Source: an uncultured Candidatus Pelagibacter sp.
GTDB taxonomy: Bacteria; Pseudomonadota; Alphaproteobacteria; Pelagibacterales; Pelagibacteraceae
NCBI GenBank assembly: GCA_913043015.1
Contig: CAJWKX010000042.1
Span: 1 to 5,996 of the forward strand
Reading direction: 5' to 3'
Length of the DNA stretch: 5,996 nt
In this document: positions 1-5,921 of the stretch, one piece after another
Layout of the letters: every line of letters begins with the position of its first letter
How positions within the stretch are numbered: position 1 is the stretch's first letter
Translations under genes and position numbers: made by a program
The notes under the pieces: model-generated
The model's database searches: none
Told to the model about the DNA's origin: nothing
The model's input: only the letters and a program-made list of their open reading frames with translations

Positions 1-1
1 T

Positions 2-253
2 ATAAGAGGAATACTACTGACGATGTATGATAAAAGAAATAAGCTCTCTGGCGAGGTAGAAAAAGAGGCAAGAGACTATTTTAAAGAAAAAGTTTATCAA
101 ACAATTATTCCAAGAAATGTTAGATTGTCCGAAGCACCCTCTCATGGAGTTCCAGTTTTGATATATGACAAGACATGCCTTGGTAGTAAATCATATTTTG
201 CTTTTGCAGAAGAATTTTTAAATCAAGAAAAATTACTAGAAAGTGCCGCATGA
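2..253 (+). CDS. parA: Chromosome partitioning ATPase ParA (Soj family), C-terminal fragment, 5' end outside the window
   Basis: This is the last 83 codons of a ParA/Soj ATPase. The frame is open from base 2 and begins I-R-G-I-L-L-T-M-Y-D, so the ATG at 23 is internal and not the start. ParA binds ATP and nonspecific DNA and, with ParB bound at parS, moves newly replicated origins apart. Visible family signatures are the GILLTMYD strand near the start of the fragment and the highly conserved IPRNVRLSEAPSHG block (bases about 107-148), followed by PVLIYDKTCLGSKSY, which matches the usual YD-x-x-C-x-GS-x-x-Y ending. The Walker A and B motifs lie upstream and cannot be checked. The TGA stop at 251-253 overlaps the parB ATG in an ATGA junction, suggesting translational coupling and a fixed ParA:ParB ratio. 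Family assignment is secure; the rest of the protein is not visible. Confidence 0.95.
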   Translation: MRGILLTMYDKRNKLSGEVEKEARDYFKEKVYQTIIPRNVRLSEAPSHGVPVLIYDKTCLGSKSYFAFAEEFLNQEKLLESAA

Positions 254-1101
254 TAAATCCATTCAAAACTAAGAGAGGTTTGGGAAGAGGTTTATCTTCA
301 CTTATAGGTGATACTGGCATATCTTCTAACAAAAATAAACTATCTATAAGTTCAATTATTAGAAATAAATTTCAGCCTAGAAAAATATTTGATAAAGAAA
401 GCTTAGATGAACTTACGAACTCAATAAAAGAGAGAGGAGTTATACAACCTATTGTAGTTAGAAGATCAGAAGATCAAGATGATAAATTTGAAATAATTGC
501 AGGTGAGAGAAGATGGTTAGCGGCTCAAAATGCAGGTTTACATGAGGTTCCTGCTGTAGAAGTAGAGGCAAATGATTTGAAATCTTTAGAGTTTGCTATA
601 GTTGAAAATGTCCAAAGACAAGATCTAAATCCAATAGAAGAGGCCCAAGGTTATCAAAAATTAATTGAAAAATTTAATTATGATCAGGAAAAAGTAGCTA
701 AATTTATAGGTAAGAGCAGAACACATATTGCTAATTGTTTAAGACTCCTTTCGTTGCCAAAAGACATAATTTTACTAATAGAAGAAGGCAAACTATCTCA
801 AGGTCATGCAAAAATACTTGTTGGTTTAGAGAATTCTTATTTTCTAGCTAAAAAAATTATTGATAAAAAATTATCAGTTAGACAATCGGAAAATTTAGTG
901 CGTGTTTTAAAAAGTTCAAAAAAAATTAAAACTATATTGCAGGATCCAAACCTTAAAAATTTTGAAGAAAGCATTCAAGAAAAAACTGGGATTAAAGTTT
1001 TAATTAGAAATAAAAAAAATAATACAGGTCAAATAACTTTTGAATACAAAGATCTTGATCAGCTCAATAGATTAATAATGGTTATAAAAGCTAATTATTG
1101 A
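250..1101 (+). CDS. parB: Chromosome partitioning protein ParB (Spo0J/Noc family CTPase, parS-binding)
   Basis: This 283-residue protein has the usual length for chromosomal ParB. ParB binds centromere-like parS sites, spreads along DNA as a CTP-gated clamp and stimulates ParA. The domains appear in order. An N-terminal tail with KRGLGRGLSSLIGD (residues 8-21) is the ParA-contacting segment in this family. The ParB/sulfiredoxin-like CTP-binding domain spans about 31-132, with FQPRKIFD (41-48), GERRWLAA (85-92; box II is GERRxRA in most relatives, here Leu replaces the final Arg) and ENVQRQDLNPIEEA (119-132). The helix-turn-helix DNA-binding region (about 145-215) includes KVAKFIGKSRTHIANCLRLL and LSQGHAKIL. 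A C-terminal dimerisation region spans about 225-283. The ATG at 250 overlaps the parA stop, and the upstream bases carry no real Shine-Dalgarno sequence, which fits coupling to parA. The last 11 bp overlap the end of holA on the opposite strand. No convincing parS site was found in the window. Confidence 0.97.
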   Translation: MINPFKTKRGLGRGLSSLIGDTGISSNKNKLSISSIIRNKFQPRKIFDKESLDELTNSIKERGVIQPIVVRRSEDQDDKFEIIAGERRWLAAQNAGLHEVPAVEVEANDLKSLEFAIVENVQRQDLNPIEEAQGYQKLIEKFNYDQEKVAKFIGKSRTHIANCLRLLSLPKDIILLIEEGKLSQGHAKILVGLENSYFLAKKIIDKKLSVRQSENLVRVLKSSKKIKTILQDPNLKNFEESIQEKTGIKVLIRNKKNNTGQITFEYKDLDQLNRLIMVIKANY

Positions 1102-1111
1102 CTTGGTTAGC
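1090..1111 (+). other. Possible stem-loop spanning the parB and holA stop codons
   Basis: GCTAA at 1090-1094 is complementary to TTAGC at 1107-1111. In plus-strand RNA the pairing can extend inward through two G-U wobbles and one A-U pair to an 8-bp stem with a 6-nt loop (1098-1103). The parB TGA lies across the loop and the holA TAG complement lies in the left arm. In minus-strand RNA the wobbles become A-C mismatches, leaving a 5-bp stem. The following bases (TGTACTTAAAAC) contain no T-tract, so this is not a standard intrinsic terminator. It could impede polymerase or block exonucleases, or it may be chance. Confidence 0.3.
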
Positions 1112-2086
1112 TGTACTTAAAACAAAATCATACAGAATGTTAAGAGAATTTACGGAATTTTTTTTAATTAATAATTCAATATCATTAATTTTAAAAATCA
1201 ACTTTTCTGTATCAGCCAAAGTCCAATTCAAAATTTGATTTTTAACAATCTCTTTATCTTTCCAGAATATTGGTGGTTTATATGATGATATGGTTTGATC
1301 GATACTATTATTTTTTTCAAAATCTTTTTTGAGTTGCAACATTCTTTTAGATTTTAAAAGCAAAGTTTTTATTATTAATATACAATCACCTGATGAAAAA
1401 TTATTTTCATTAAGTATTTTAATTGTTTTATTAAAATTCCTCGATAGGCAATTATCAGCAAGTTCAGATACACTATAATTCTCGGCAAGATTAGTTAATT
1501 TTATGATTTCCTCTAAGCTAATTTTTTTTTTCCCTTTAATAAAATATGATATTTTTTCTAGTTCATTATTTAAATTTTGACGATCTCCACTACAACGATT
1601 AACTATTAAATTTGTACCTTCTTGAGAAATTGGAATATTATTTTCTTTAAAAAAATTATTTGCGATTAAGTTTAAAGTTTTTGCATCATCAGAGTAAAAA
1701 GGTATACAAATAATTTCTTTTTCTTTTTCAAAGAAAACTCTAAGTTTCGATCTTTTCTCTAAACCTTTAGAATTTATTATTAAAGTAATGTCTTTTAATT
1801 TTTTATTAAATAATTCTTTAACTATATTAATAATTTTTTCACTTGTTCTTGATATAATTAATAACCTTTTGTCCTCGAAAAAAGACTTGTTCATTAAACT
1901 AGATATAAAATTTTCAAAATTATTAATTATTTCATTTTCTTCAAAACGATCTATTTTTCCTTTAAAATTATTAATAAAATAGTCATTTATTATTTGATTT
2001 TTAAAACCTTCGTTATCTCCATAAAATAAAAAAATACTTGATTTAATTGCTCTTAATTTTTGCAACTCAAATGTTTTAATAATCAT
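1091..2086 (-). CDS. holA: DNA polymerase III delta subunit HolA (clamp loader)
   Basis: This 331-residue protein is close to the usual 320-350 for HolA. The delta subunit is the wrench of the clamp-loader complex: it opens the beta sliding clamp so that it can be placed on primed DNA. The sequence shows an N-terminal AAA+-like fold starting at IFLFYGDNEGFKNQII (18-33), which replaces a true Walker A motif, as expected for the non-ATPase delta subunit. There is a strand-rich region LIISR / TLIINSKGLEKRSKLRVFFE (76-120), then the family-typical SGDRQNLNNELEKISYF (166-182). The C-terminal collar domain has PPIFWKDKE (271-279), which resembles the PP-x-F-(F/W)-x-x-K motif of alphaproteobacterial HolA. 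It is the last gene of the DUF3576-leuS-lptE-holA block, 6 bp after lptE, and its final 11 bp overlap parB antisense. No Shine-Dalgarno sequence is visible. The assignment rests on these motifs plus the common leuS-lptE-holA gene order of alphaproteobacteria. Confidence 0.9.
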   Translation of the reverse strand: MIIKTFELQKLRAIKSSIFLFYGDNEGFKNQIINDYFINNFKGKIDRFEENEIINNFENFISSLMNKSFFEDKRLLIISRTSEKIINIVKELFNKKLKDITLIINSKGLEKRSKLRVFFEKEKEIICIPFYSDDAKTLNLIANNFFKENNIPISQEGTNLIVNRCSGDRQNLNNELEKISYFIKGKKKISLEEIIKLTNLAENYSVSELADNCLSRNFNKTIKILNENNFSSGDCILIIKTLLLKSKRMLQLKKDFEKNNSIDQTISSYKPPIFWKDKEIVKNQILNWTLADTEKLIFKINDIELLIKKNSVNSLNILYDFVLSTANQVNN

Positions 2087-2092
2087 ATTAAA

Positions 2093-2551
2093 TTAAAGCG
2101 TTTGTAAAAAAATAATTATATCTTCAGAAATTTTTTTAATAAGATTCTTTGTAGTATTTTCTTCGTATTGTTTTAATTCAAATTTACCTGATTTGTTATC
2201 ATAATTTTGAGTTTCTTTAAAAATTTTAGCAATCATTAATTCATTATTGTTTAGAACTTTTAATTCATTTATAATCTCTATTCTGAAAGTTTTGGGATTA
2301 CCTTTAGTGTCTTTTGATGATATAAATTTTTTATACTCTGTAGTTATTATTAAATCATATAACTTTATACCTTTTGAAGTATTTTTATAATTTTCTAAAT
2401 TTTTTAATAAAGCTCTATTTAACTTATCATTTCCGTTAACATCTATTTGACCTATTGAAAATTTTATATTTTGGTCAGAAAAAATTGGTTGATATCCGCA
2501 CCCAAATATAAAAATAAAAAAGAATATTAATATTTTGTTTTTTAATTTCAT
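2093..2551 (-). CDS. lptE: LPS-assembly lipoprotein LptE
   Basis: This 152-residue protein carries a lipoprotein signal. A basic start (MKLKNK) and a Phe/Ile-rich hydrophobic segment (7-16) lead to a lipobox I-F-G-C with the lipidated cysteine at 18, followed by G-Y-Q-P-I-F. CG(Y/F)xP(I/L)(F/Y) directly after the cysteine is characteristic of LptE. LptE is an outer-membrane lipoprotein that plugs the LptD barrel and helps deliver lipopolysaccharide to the cell surface. Gly at the +2 position permits outer-membrane sorting under the enterobacterial Lol rule. The rest is a small alpha/beta domain with little sequence conservation (KLYDLIITTEYKKF, then TFRIEIINELKVL). The Phe at lipobox position -2 is slightly unusual. 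The ATG directly abuts the leuS TAA (TAAATG, zero spacing), so translation probably depends on termination-reinitiation. Assignment comes from the N-terminal motif and the position between leuS and holA. Confidence 0.85.
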   Translation of the reverse strand: MKLKNKILIFFFIFIFGCGYQPIFSDQNIKFSIGQIDVNGNDKLNRALLKNLENYKNTSKGIKLYDLIITTEYKKFISSKDTKGNPKTFRIEIINELKVLNNNELMIAKIFKETQNYDNKSGKFELKQYEENTTKNLIKKISEDIIIFLQTL

Positions 2552-5122
2552 TTAATTCACTAAAAAATTAATTAATCTATTCTTTACGAAATAGTATTTA
2601 TTAATAGTTTTATTTTTTAAAATTTCTTTGGTTTTTTCATTATTTTTAATTTCATTAATAAGTTTTTCTTCTGTAATATCTTTCTTGGTTTTTAGGATAT
2701 TTCTCTTTTTCCCATTAATTTGTATTACAATATTCACTTCTTCATTCTCGATTTTACTTTTATCTATCTTGGGCCAATTTTGAAATATTTCAAGTTGTAA
2801 GTCATTTAAACATTCAGCAGCAAAATGAGGTATAATTGGAGACAATATAGTTAATATTTTTTTATAATTCACTAAAAGGTTTGAATAATTTACTTCATTA
2901 TTCAATTTTTCATTCAAATAATTATATATTTCATAAATATTGGCTATAATTACATTGTAATTGAATTTTTCTAAGTTGTAATTGATTTTATGAATAAATT
3001 GGTTAGTAAATTTTGAAATTTCATCGTTCTTATCCATACCTTGATATTGCTTATTTGAAAGCGATTTAATTTCTTCATGTAGATTCCAAAGCTTTTGTAT
3101 GAATTTATATGAAGCAATCATTCCTTGTTCAGACCACTGCACATCTTTTTCTGGGGGACTATCTGAAAGGATAAATAATCTAACCGCATCAGCGCCGTAA
3201 TTTTCAATAATTATTTCAGGATCAATAGTATTTTTTTTTGATTTTGACATAGATTCTGAAGGACCAACAATTACTTTTTTTGTTTGATCTTTTTTTAGAA
3301 AATAATTTTTACCATCTTTAGTTTCAATTTCATCTAGGCTTAACCATTTATGATTTTCATCTTTGTAGGTTTCGTGACAAACCATTCCTTGAGTGAACAA
3401 TCCTTGAAATGGTTCCTTTAAATTGAATTTTTCATTTTTATAATTTAGCGCCATAGTAAAAAATCTTGAATAAAGTAAATGTAATATTGCATGTTCAACA
3501 CCGCCAATATATTGGTCAACAGGCATCCAATATTTTATTTCATCGTAATCAAAACCATATTTTTCATTATTGGGAGAACAAAATCTGATAAAATACCACG
3601 ATGAATCAACAAAAGTATCTAAAGTATCTGTTTCTCTAGTTAATTCTTTTCCATTTATTTTTATTTTTTTCCATTCCTTAGCACTGTCTAGCGGATTGCC
3701 TTTGCAATTAAGATTAATATTTTCCGGTAATTTTACTGGTAGATCTTTTTTGAGAATAGGAAAAACATTTTTATCTTTGTCGTAAGCTATTGGTATTGGA
3801 CAACCCCAATATCTTTGTCTTGATACACCCCAATCTTTTAATCTAAAGTTAATTGTTTTTTTTCCTAATTTTCTTTTTTCTAGCATCTCTATAGTTTTAA
3901 TAATTGACTCCTCGGGGACTTTAAGATCATTAAGAAATTTTGAATTAATTATTTTTCCTGGTCCTGTATATGCTTTATCTCCATCTCCAATAATAAACTT
4001 GTTATTACTGTAGAGATGACCAGATGAATCAAGCGGCTCTACTACTGGTGTTACTTTTAACTTATATTTTCTTGCAAAATCCAAGTCTCTCTGATCATGT
4101 GCTGGACATCCGAAAACTGCTCCAAAACCATAATCCATCAAAACAAAATTTGCAAAATATACTGGAACTTTCTGTTTTTCATCCAATGGATTAGTGGCTG
4201 ATAAATTTGTTTTGAATCCAATTTTTTCACCTTGGGCAATAGATTCTTCAGTTGTTCCTGTTTTTGAACATTCTTCTTTAAATTTAATAAATTCTGGGTT
4301 ATCTAAAAAATATCTTGAGACAGGATGATCAACAGAAACAGCTAAAAAAGAAAATCCGAATAAAGTGTCAGGCCTTGTTGTAAAACATTTGATTGTATTT
4401 ATTGGTAATTTGCCCTCTATTTTAAAATCTATTTCACAGCCAAAAGACTTACCAATCCAGTTTTTTTGCATGGTTTTTACTTTATCTGGCCAATTTTTCA
4501 ATTTATCTAATCCTTCAAGAAGTTCTTCTGAAAACTTTGAGATATTAAAAAACCATTGATTTAATTTTTTTCTTTCAACTGAGGCACCTGACCTCCATCC
4601 TTTTCCATCAATCACCTGTTCATTTGCTAAAACTGTTTGTTCAACAGGATCCCAATTTACGTAATTTTCTTTCCTGTAAACTAAACCTTTTTCATATAGT
4701 TCTAGAAAAAAAAGCTGCTGGTGCTTGTAATATTCTTCGGAGCAAGTTGATATTTCTCTATCCCAATCTAAAGATAAACCCATTTTTTTTAATTGATTTT
4801 TCATCACAGAAATATTTGTCTCGGTCCAAGTTTTTGGATGCAAATTATTTTCTCTAGCAGCATTTTCAGCAGGCAAACCAAAAGAGTCCCAACCCATGGG
4901 ATGTAAAACATTATATCCCTGCATTAATTTTACTCTAGCTAATACATCTCCAATCGTGTAATTTCTCACGTGACCCATATGAATTTTTCCAGATGGGTAA
5001 GGAAACATTTCCAAGCAATAAAATTTTTTTTTATTTTTATTGATCTCAGTTTTAAATGATTTATTTTTTTCCCAGTAATTTTGCCATTTTTCTTCAATGA
5101 CTTTAAAATTATATCTGTTCAC
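2552..5122 (-). CDS. leuS: Leucyl-tRNA synthetase (class Ia, bacterial type)
   Basis: This 856-residue enzyme is full length (E. coli LeuRS has 860). It charges tRNA-Leu with leucine in the cytoplasm using ATP. Motifs in order are: [15 protein letters not shown] (4-18, typical N-terminus); the HIGH-type signature HMGH at 48-51 inside [14 protein letters not shown]; the CP1 editing domain with the threonine-rich TTRPDT at 248-253 and PAHDQRD (His 342, Asp 346), so post-transfer editing looks intact; the return to the catalytic core at [11 protein letters not shown] (Trp 439); DSSWYFIRF and [20 protein letters not shown]; the leucine-specific segment after [11 protein letters not shown]; the KMSKS loop as S-M-S-K-S at 624-628; then the helical anticodon-binding domain and C-terminal domain. 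The start codon is GTG at 5122-5120. An in-frame TAA lies immediately upstream and the next in-frame ATG (residue 39) would delete conserved sequence, so GTG is the only sensible start. It lies 13 bp after the DUF3576 gene. Confidence 0.98.
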   Translation of the reverse strand: MNRYNFKVIEEKWQNYWEKNKSFKTEINKNKKKFYCLEMFPYPSGKIHMGHVRNYTIGDVLARVKLMQGYNVLHPMGWDSFGLPAENAARENNLHPKTWTETNISVMKNQLKKMGLSLDWDREISTCSEEYYKHQQLFFLELYEKGLVYRKENYVNWDPVEQTVLANEQVIDGKGWRSGASVERKKLNQWFFNISKFSEELLEGLDKLKNWPDKVKTMQKNWIGKSFGCEIDFKIEGKLPINTIKCFTTRPDTLFGFSFLAVSVDHPVSRYFLDNPEFIKFKEECSKTGTTEESIAQGEKIGFKTNLSATNPLDEKQKVPVYFANFVLMDYGFGAVFGCPAHDQRDLDFARKYKLKVTPVVEPLDSSGHLYSNNKFIIGDGDKAYTGPGKIINSKFLNDLKVPEESIIKTIEMLEKRKLGKKTINFRLKDWGVSRQRYWGCPIPIAYDKDKNVFPILKKDLPVKLPENINLNCKGNPLDSAKEWKKIKINGKELTRETDTLDTFVDSSWYFIRFCSPNNEKYGFDYDEIKYWMPVDQYIGGVEHAILHLLYSRFFTMALNYKNEKFNLKEPFQGLFTQGMVCHETYKDENHKWLSLDEIETKDGKNYFLKKDQTKKVIVGPSESMSKSKKNTIDPEIIIENYGADAVRLFILSDSPPEKDVQWSEQGMIASYKFIQKLWNLHEEIKSLSNKQYQGMDKNDEISKFTNQFIHKINYNLEKFNYNVIIANIYEIYNYLNEKLNNEVNYSNLLVNYKKILTILSPIIPHFAAECLNDLQLEIFQNWPKIDKSKIENEEVNIVIQINGKKRNILKTKKDITEEKLINEIKNNEKTKEILKNKTINKYYFVKNRLINFLVN

Positions 5123-5135
5123 TTATTTTAGAGTT

Positions 5136-5699
5136 TTAGGACTTGTTTTTGTATTCTTTAAAATTTTTTTCCTTTTTCTGTTTTTTATAAATAGTTGCTT
5201 TTTTTAAAATACTCTTTTTTAATTCAGCAATAAGACTACCTTGATTTTCAGTAATTTTGCAACTCATGCTACTTGCACAATTTTTCATAAAAATTTTTAC
5301 ATCCAACGAATCAACACGGATTTCATTAGATAAAAATCTTATTGTAATTTTGATTGATTCATTATTTGATTTTCCATCATTGTACCAATCTGTAATAATT
5401 ATACCTCCACTATAATTGGCTGATAACAAAGGCATGAAATCAATTGTGTCTAAAGAAGCTCTCCAAAGTTCATTTGAACTAGCGAAATCAAATGTTCCTC
5501 CTTTTTTATCGCCAACGTTATCCATTAATCTAAAACCTCTTCCTTCTTCCATATTTTTTTTAATTCTTTTTTCTGGTTCAGGAGGGTATTCTTTTGCAGA
5601 AACTTTTTTGTATTTGAAAGCATCACAGGAAGTTAGTAAAAATAGTGATGACATCAAAAAAATTATCATTTTCAACTTAGAAATTTTTATTTTGCTCAT
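5136..5699 (-). CDS. DUF3576-type lipoprotein of unknown function
   Basis: This 187-residue protein belongs, by recognition, to the alphaproteobacterial DUF3576 family, and its function is not known. A lysine-rich start (KIKISKLK) and a hydrophobic segment (11-22) lead to a lipobox L-T-S-C, with the predicted lipidated cysteine at 25 followed by Asp 26. A charged linker (about 30-58) precedes the conserved core, with FDFASSNELWRASLDTIDFM (70-89) and the segment LLSANYSGGIIITDWY (91-106). A beta-rich part follows (IKITIRFLSNEIRVDSLDVKIF) and the tail is very basic (KKATIYKKQKKEKNFKEYK, from about 167). Two further cysteines occur in the NCASSMSCK region. It is first in a probable operon with leuS, lptE and holA and faces a divergent intergenic region. 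Neighbourhood to lptE and the lipoprotein signal suggest an envelope role, but that is inference. No Shine-Dalgarno sequence precedes the ATG. Confidence 0.85.
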   Translation of the reverse strand: MSKIKISKLKMIIFLMSSLFLLTSCDAFKYKKVSAKEYPPEPEKRIKKNMEEGRGFRLMDNVGDKKGGTFDFASSNELWRASLDTIDFMPLLSANYSGGIIITDWYNDGKSNNESIKITIRFLSNEIRVDSLDVKIFMKNCASSMSCKITENQGSLIAELKKSILKKATIYKKQKKEKNFKEYKNKS

Positions 5700-5719
5700 T
5701 TTAATTAAAGTTAACTTAT

Positions 5720-5731
5720 TATTAATTAATA
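5720..5731. repeat. 12-bp perfect palindrome upstream of the DUF3576 gene
   Basis: The sequence TATTAATTAATA is a perfect inverted repeat with no spacer, 21 bp upstream of the DUF3576 start codon and downstream of the candidate -10. A further TTAATTAA palindrome sits at 5701-5708, almost touching the start codon. These could be operator half-sites, but base composition alone makes TTAATTAA cores fairly likely. Confidence 0.3.
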
Positions 5732-5739
5732 GTTATTAA

Positions 5740-5745
5740 ATTGTA
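5740..5745 (-). promoter_or_regulatory. Candidate -10 hexamer for the DUF3576-leuS-lptE-holA operon
   Basis: On the minus strand these bases read TACAAT, matching five of six positions of the sigma-70 -10 consensus and lying 40 bp before the DUF3576 ATG. The hexamer 17 bp upstream reads TTAATT (5768-5763), a weak -35 match. In such AT-rich DNA similar hexamers arise often by chance, so this is only the best visible candidate in the divergent region. Confidence 0.3.
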
Positions 5746-5802
5746 TTTGATATTTCATATAAAATTAAAAAAGTCACTATTTAAGGGCCTAATTCAATGA
5801 TG

Positions 5803-5827
5803 TATTTTTGCAACACATGTAAAAATA
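5803..5827 (+). repeat. 9-bp hairpin in the divergent intergenic region
   Basis: The left arm TATTTTTGC (5803-5811) pairs with the right arm GTAAAAATA (5819-5827) around the 7-nt loop AACACAT. All pairs are Watson-Crick except one G-U wobble in plus-strand RNA. It lies about 60 bp upstream of the porin -10 hexamer, so it is more likely a DNA-level site or the remnant of a leader than a terminator of any visible gene. No T-tract follows it. It also coincides with a possible 15-codon ORF (5797-5844). Confidence 0.3.
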
Positions 5828-5860
5828 AGTTGATAAATATATAAAAAAACCAAAAAAATA

Positions 5861-5876
5861 TTAACTCTTTTGTTAA
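5861..5876. repeat. Inverted repeat at the -35 region of the porin-like gene
   Basis: TTAAC (5861-5865) and GTTAA (5872-5876) form a perfect 5-bp inverted repeat with a 6-bp spacer. It occupies the place where a -35 element would lie relative to the TATAAT at 5889-5894, where no good TTGACA match is visible. This arrangement is what an activator or repressor site would look like, but the arms are short. Confidence 0.25.
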
Positions 5877-5888
5877 ATATTATCTGTT

Positions 5889-5894
5889 TATAAT
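5889..5894 (+). promoter_or_regulatory. -10 hexamer of the porin-like gene
   Basis: An exact TATAAT lies 27 bp before the ATG at 5922. It would give a transcript start near 5901 and a leader of about 20 nt, just long enough to contain the AAGGAG site. The -35 is poor: at 16-17 bp spacing only T-rich sequence (around 5866-5872) is present. The hexamer forms the left half of a 14-bp palindrome (5889-5902), whose right half is the same hexamer on the other strand. Confidence 0.55.
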
Positions 5895-5909
5895 TAATTA
5901 TATACAAAT

Positions 5910-5915
5910 AAGGAG
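5910..5915 (+). promoter_or_regulatory. Strong Shine-Dalgarno site of the porin-like gene
   Basis: AAGGAG lies 6 bases before the ATG at 5922, which is ideal spacing. It is the only start in this window with a recognisable Shine-Dalgarno sequence, which supports the chosen start and suggests high translation of the exported protein. Confidence 0.85.
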
Positions 5916-5921
5916 TAAAAT

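Noticed and set aside
120..332. Minus-strand ORF of 70 codons across the parA/parB junction
   Set aside because: It is antisense to two well-identified genes and resembles no protein family; it exists because of codon bias on the other strand.
1158..1165. T8 run downstream of parB as a terminator U-tract
   Set aside because: No stable stem precedes it, the only stem-loop ends about 47 bases earlier, and the run encodes Lys/Asn codons of holA on the other strand.
1788..1982. Plus-strand ORF of 64 codons inside holA, rich in Leu, Ile and Ser
   Set aside because: It looks membrane-like only because Lys/Asn/Glu codons read in reverse give hydrophobic residues; it lies antisense to holA.
3368..3383. 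GGTTTCGTGACAAACC in leuS as a second parS-like site
   Set aside because: The outer arms are symmetric, but the CACGTG centre is missing and only 10 of 16 positions match the canonical site; it simply encodes the V-C-H-E-T region of LeuRS.
3570..4857. Three plus-strand ORFs of 64-77 codons inside leuS
   Set aside because: All are antisense to conserved LeuRS motifs that fix the minus-strand frame; none has a ribosome binding site.
5416..5739. Plus-strand ORF of 107 codons opposite the DUF3576 gene
   Set aside because: It is the antisense shadow of a gene with clear lipoprotein and family features; it has no ribosome binding site and its product has no recognisable motif.
5781..5793. AGGGCCT patch as a transcription-factor palindrome
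   Set aside because: Symmetry covers only 3 bp on each side of a central G; it is better noted as a possible Shine-Dalgarno sequence for the micro-ORF.
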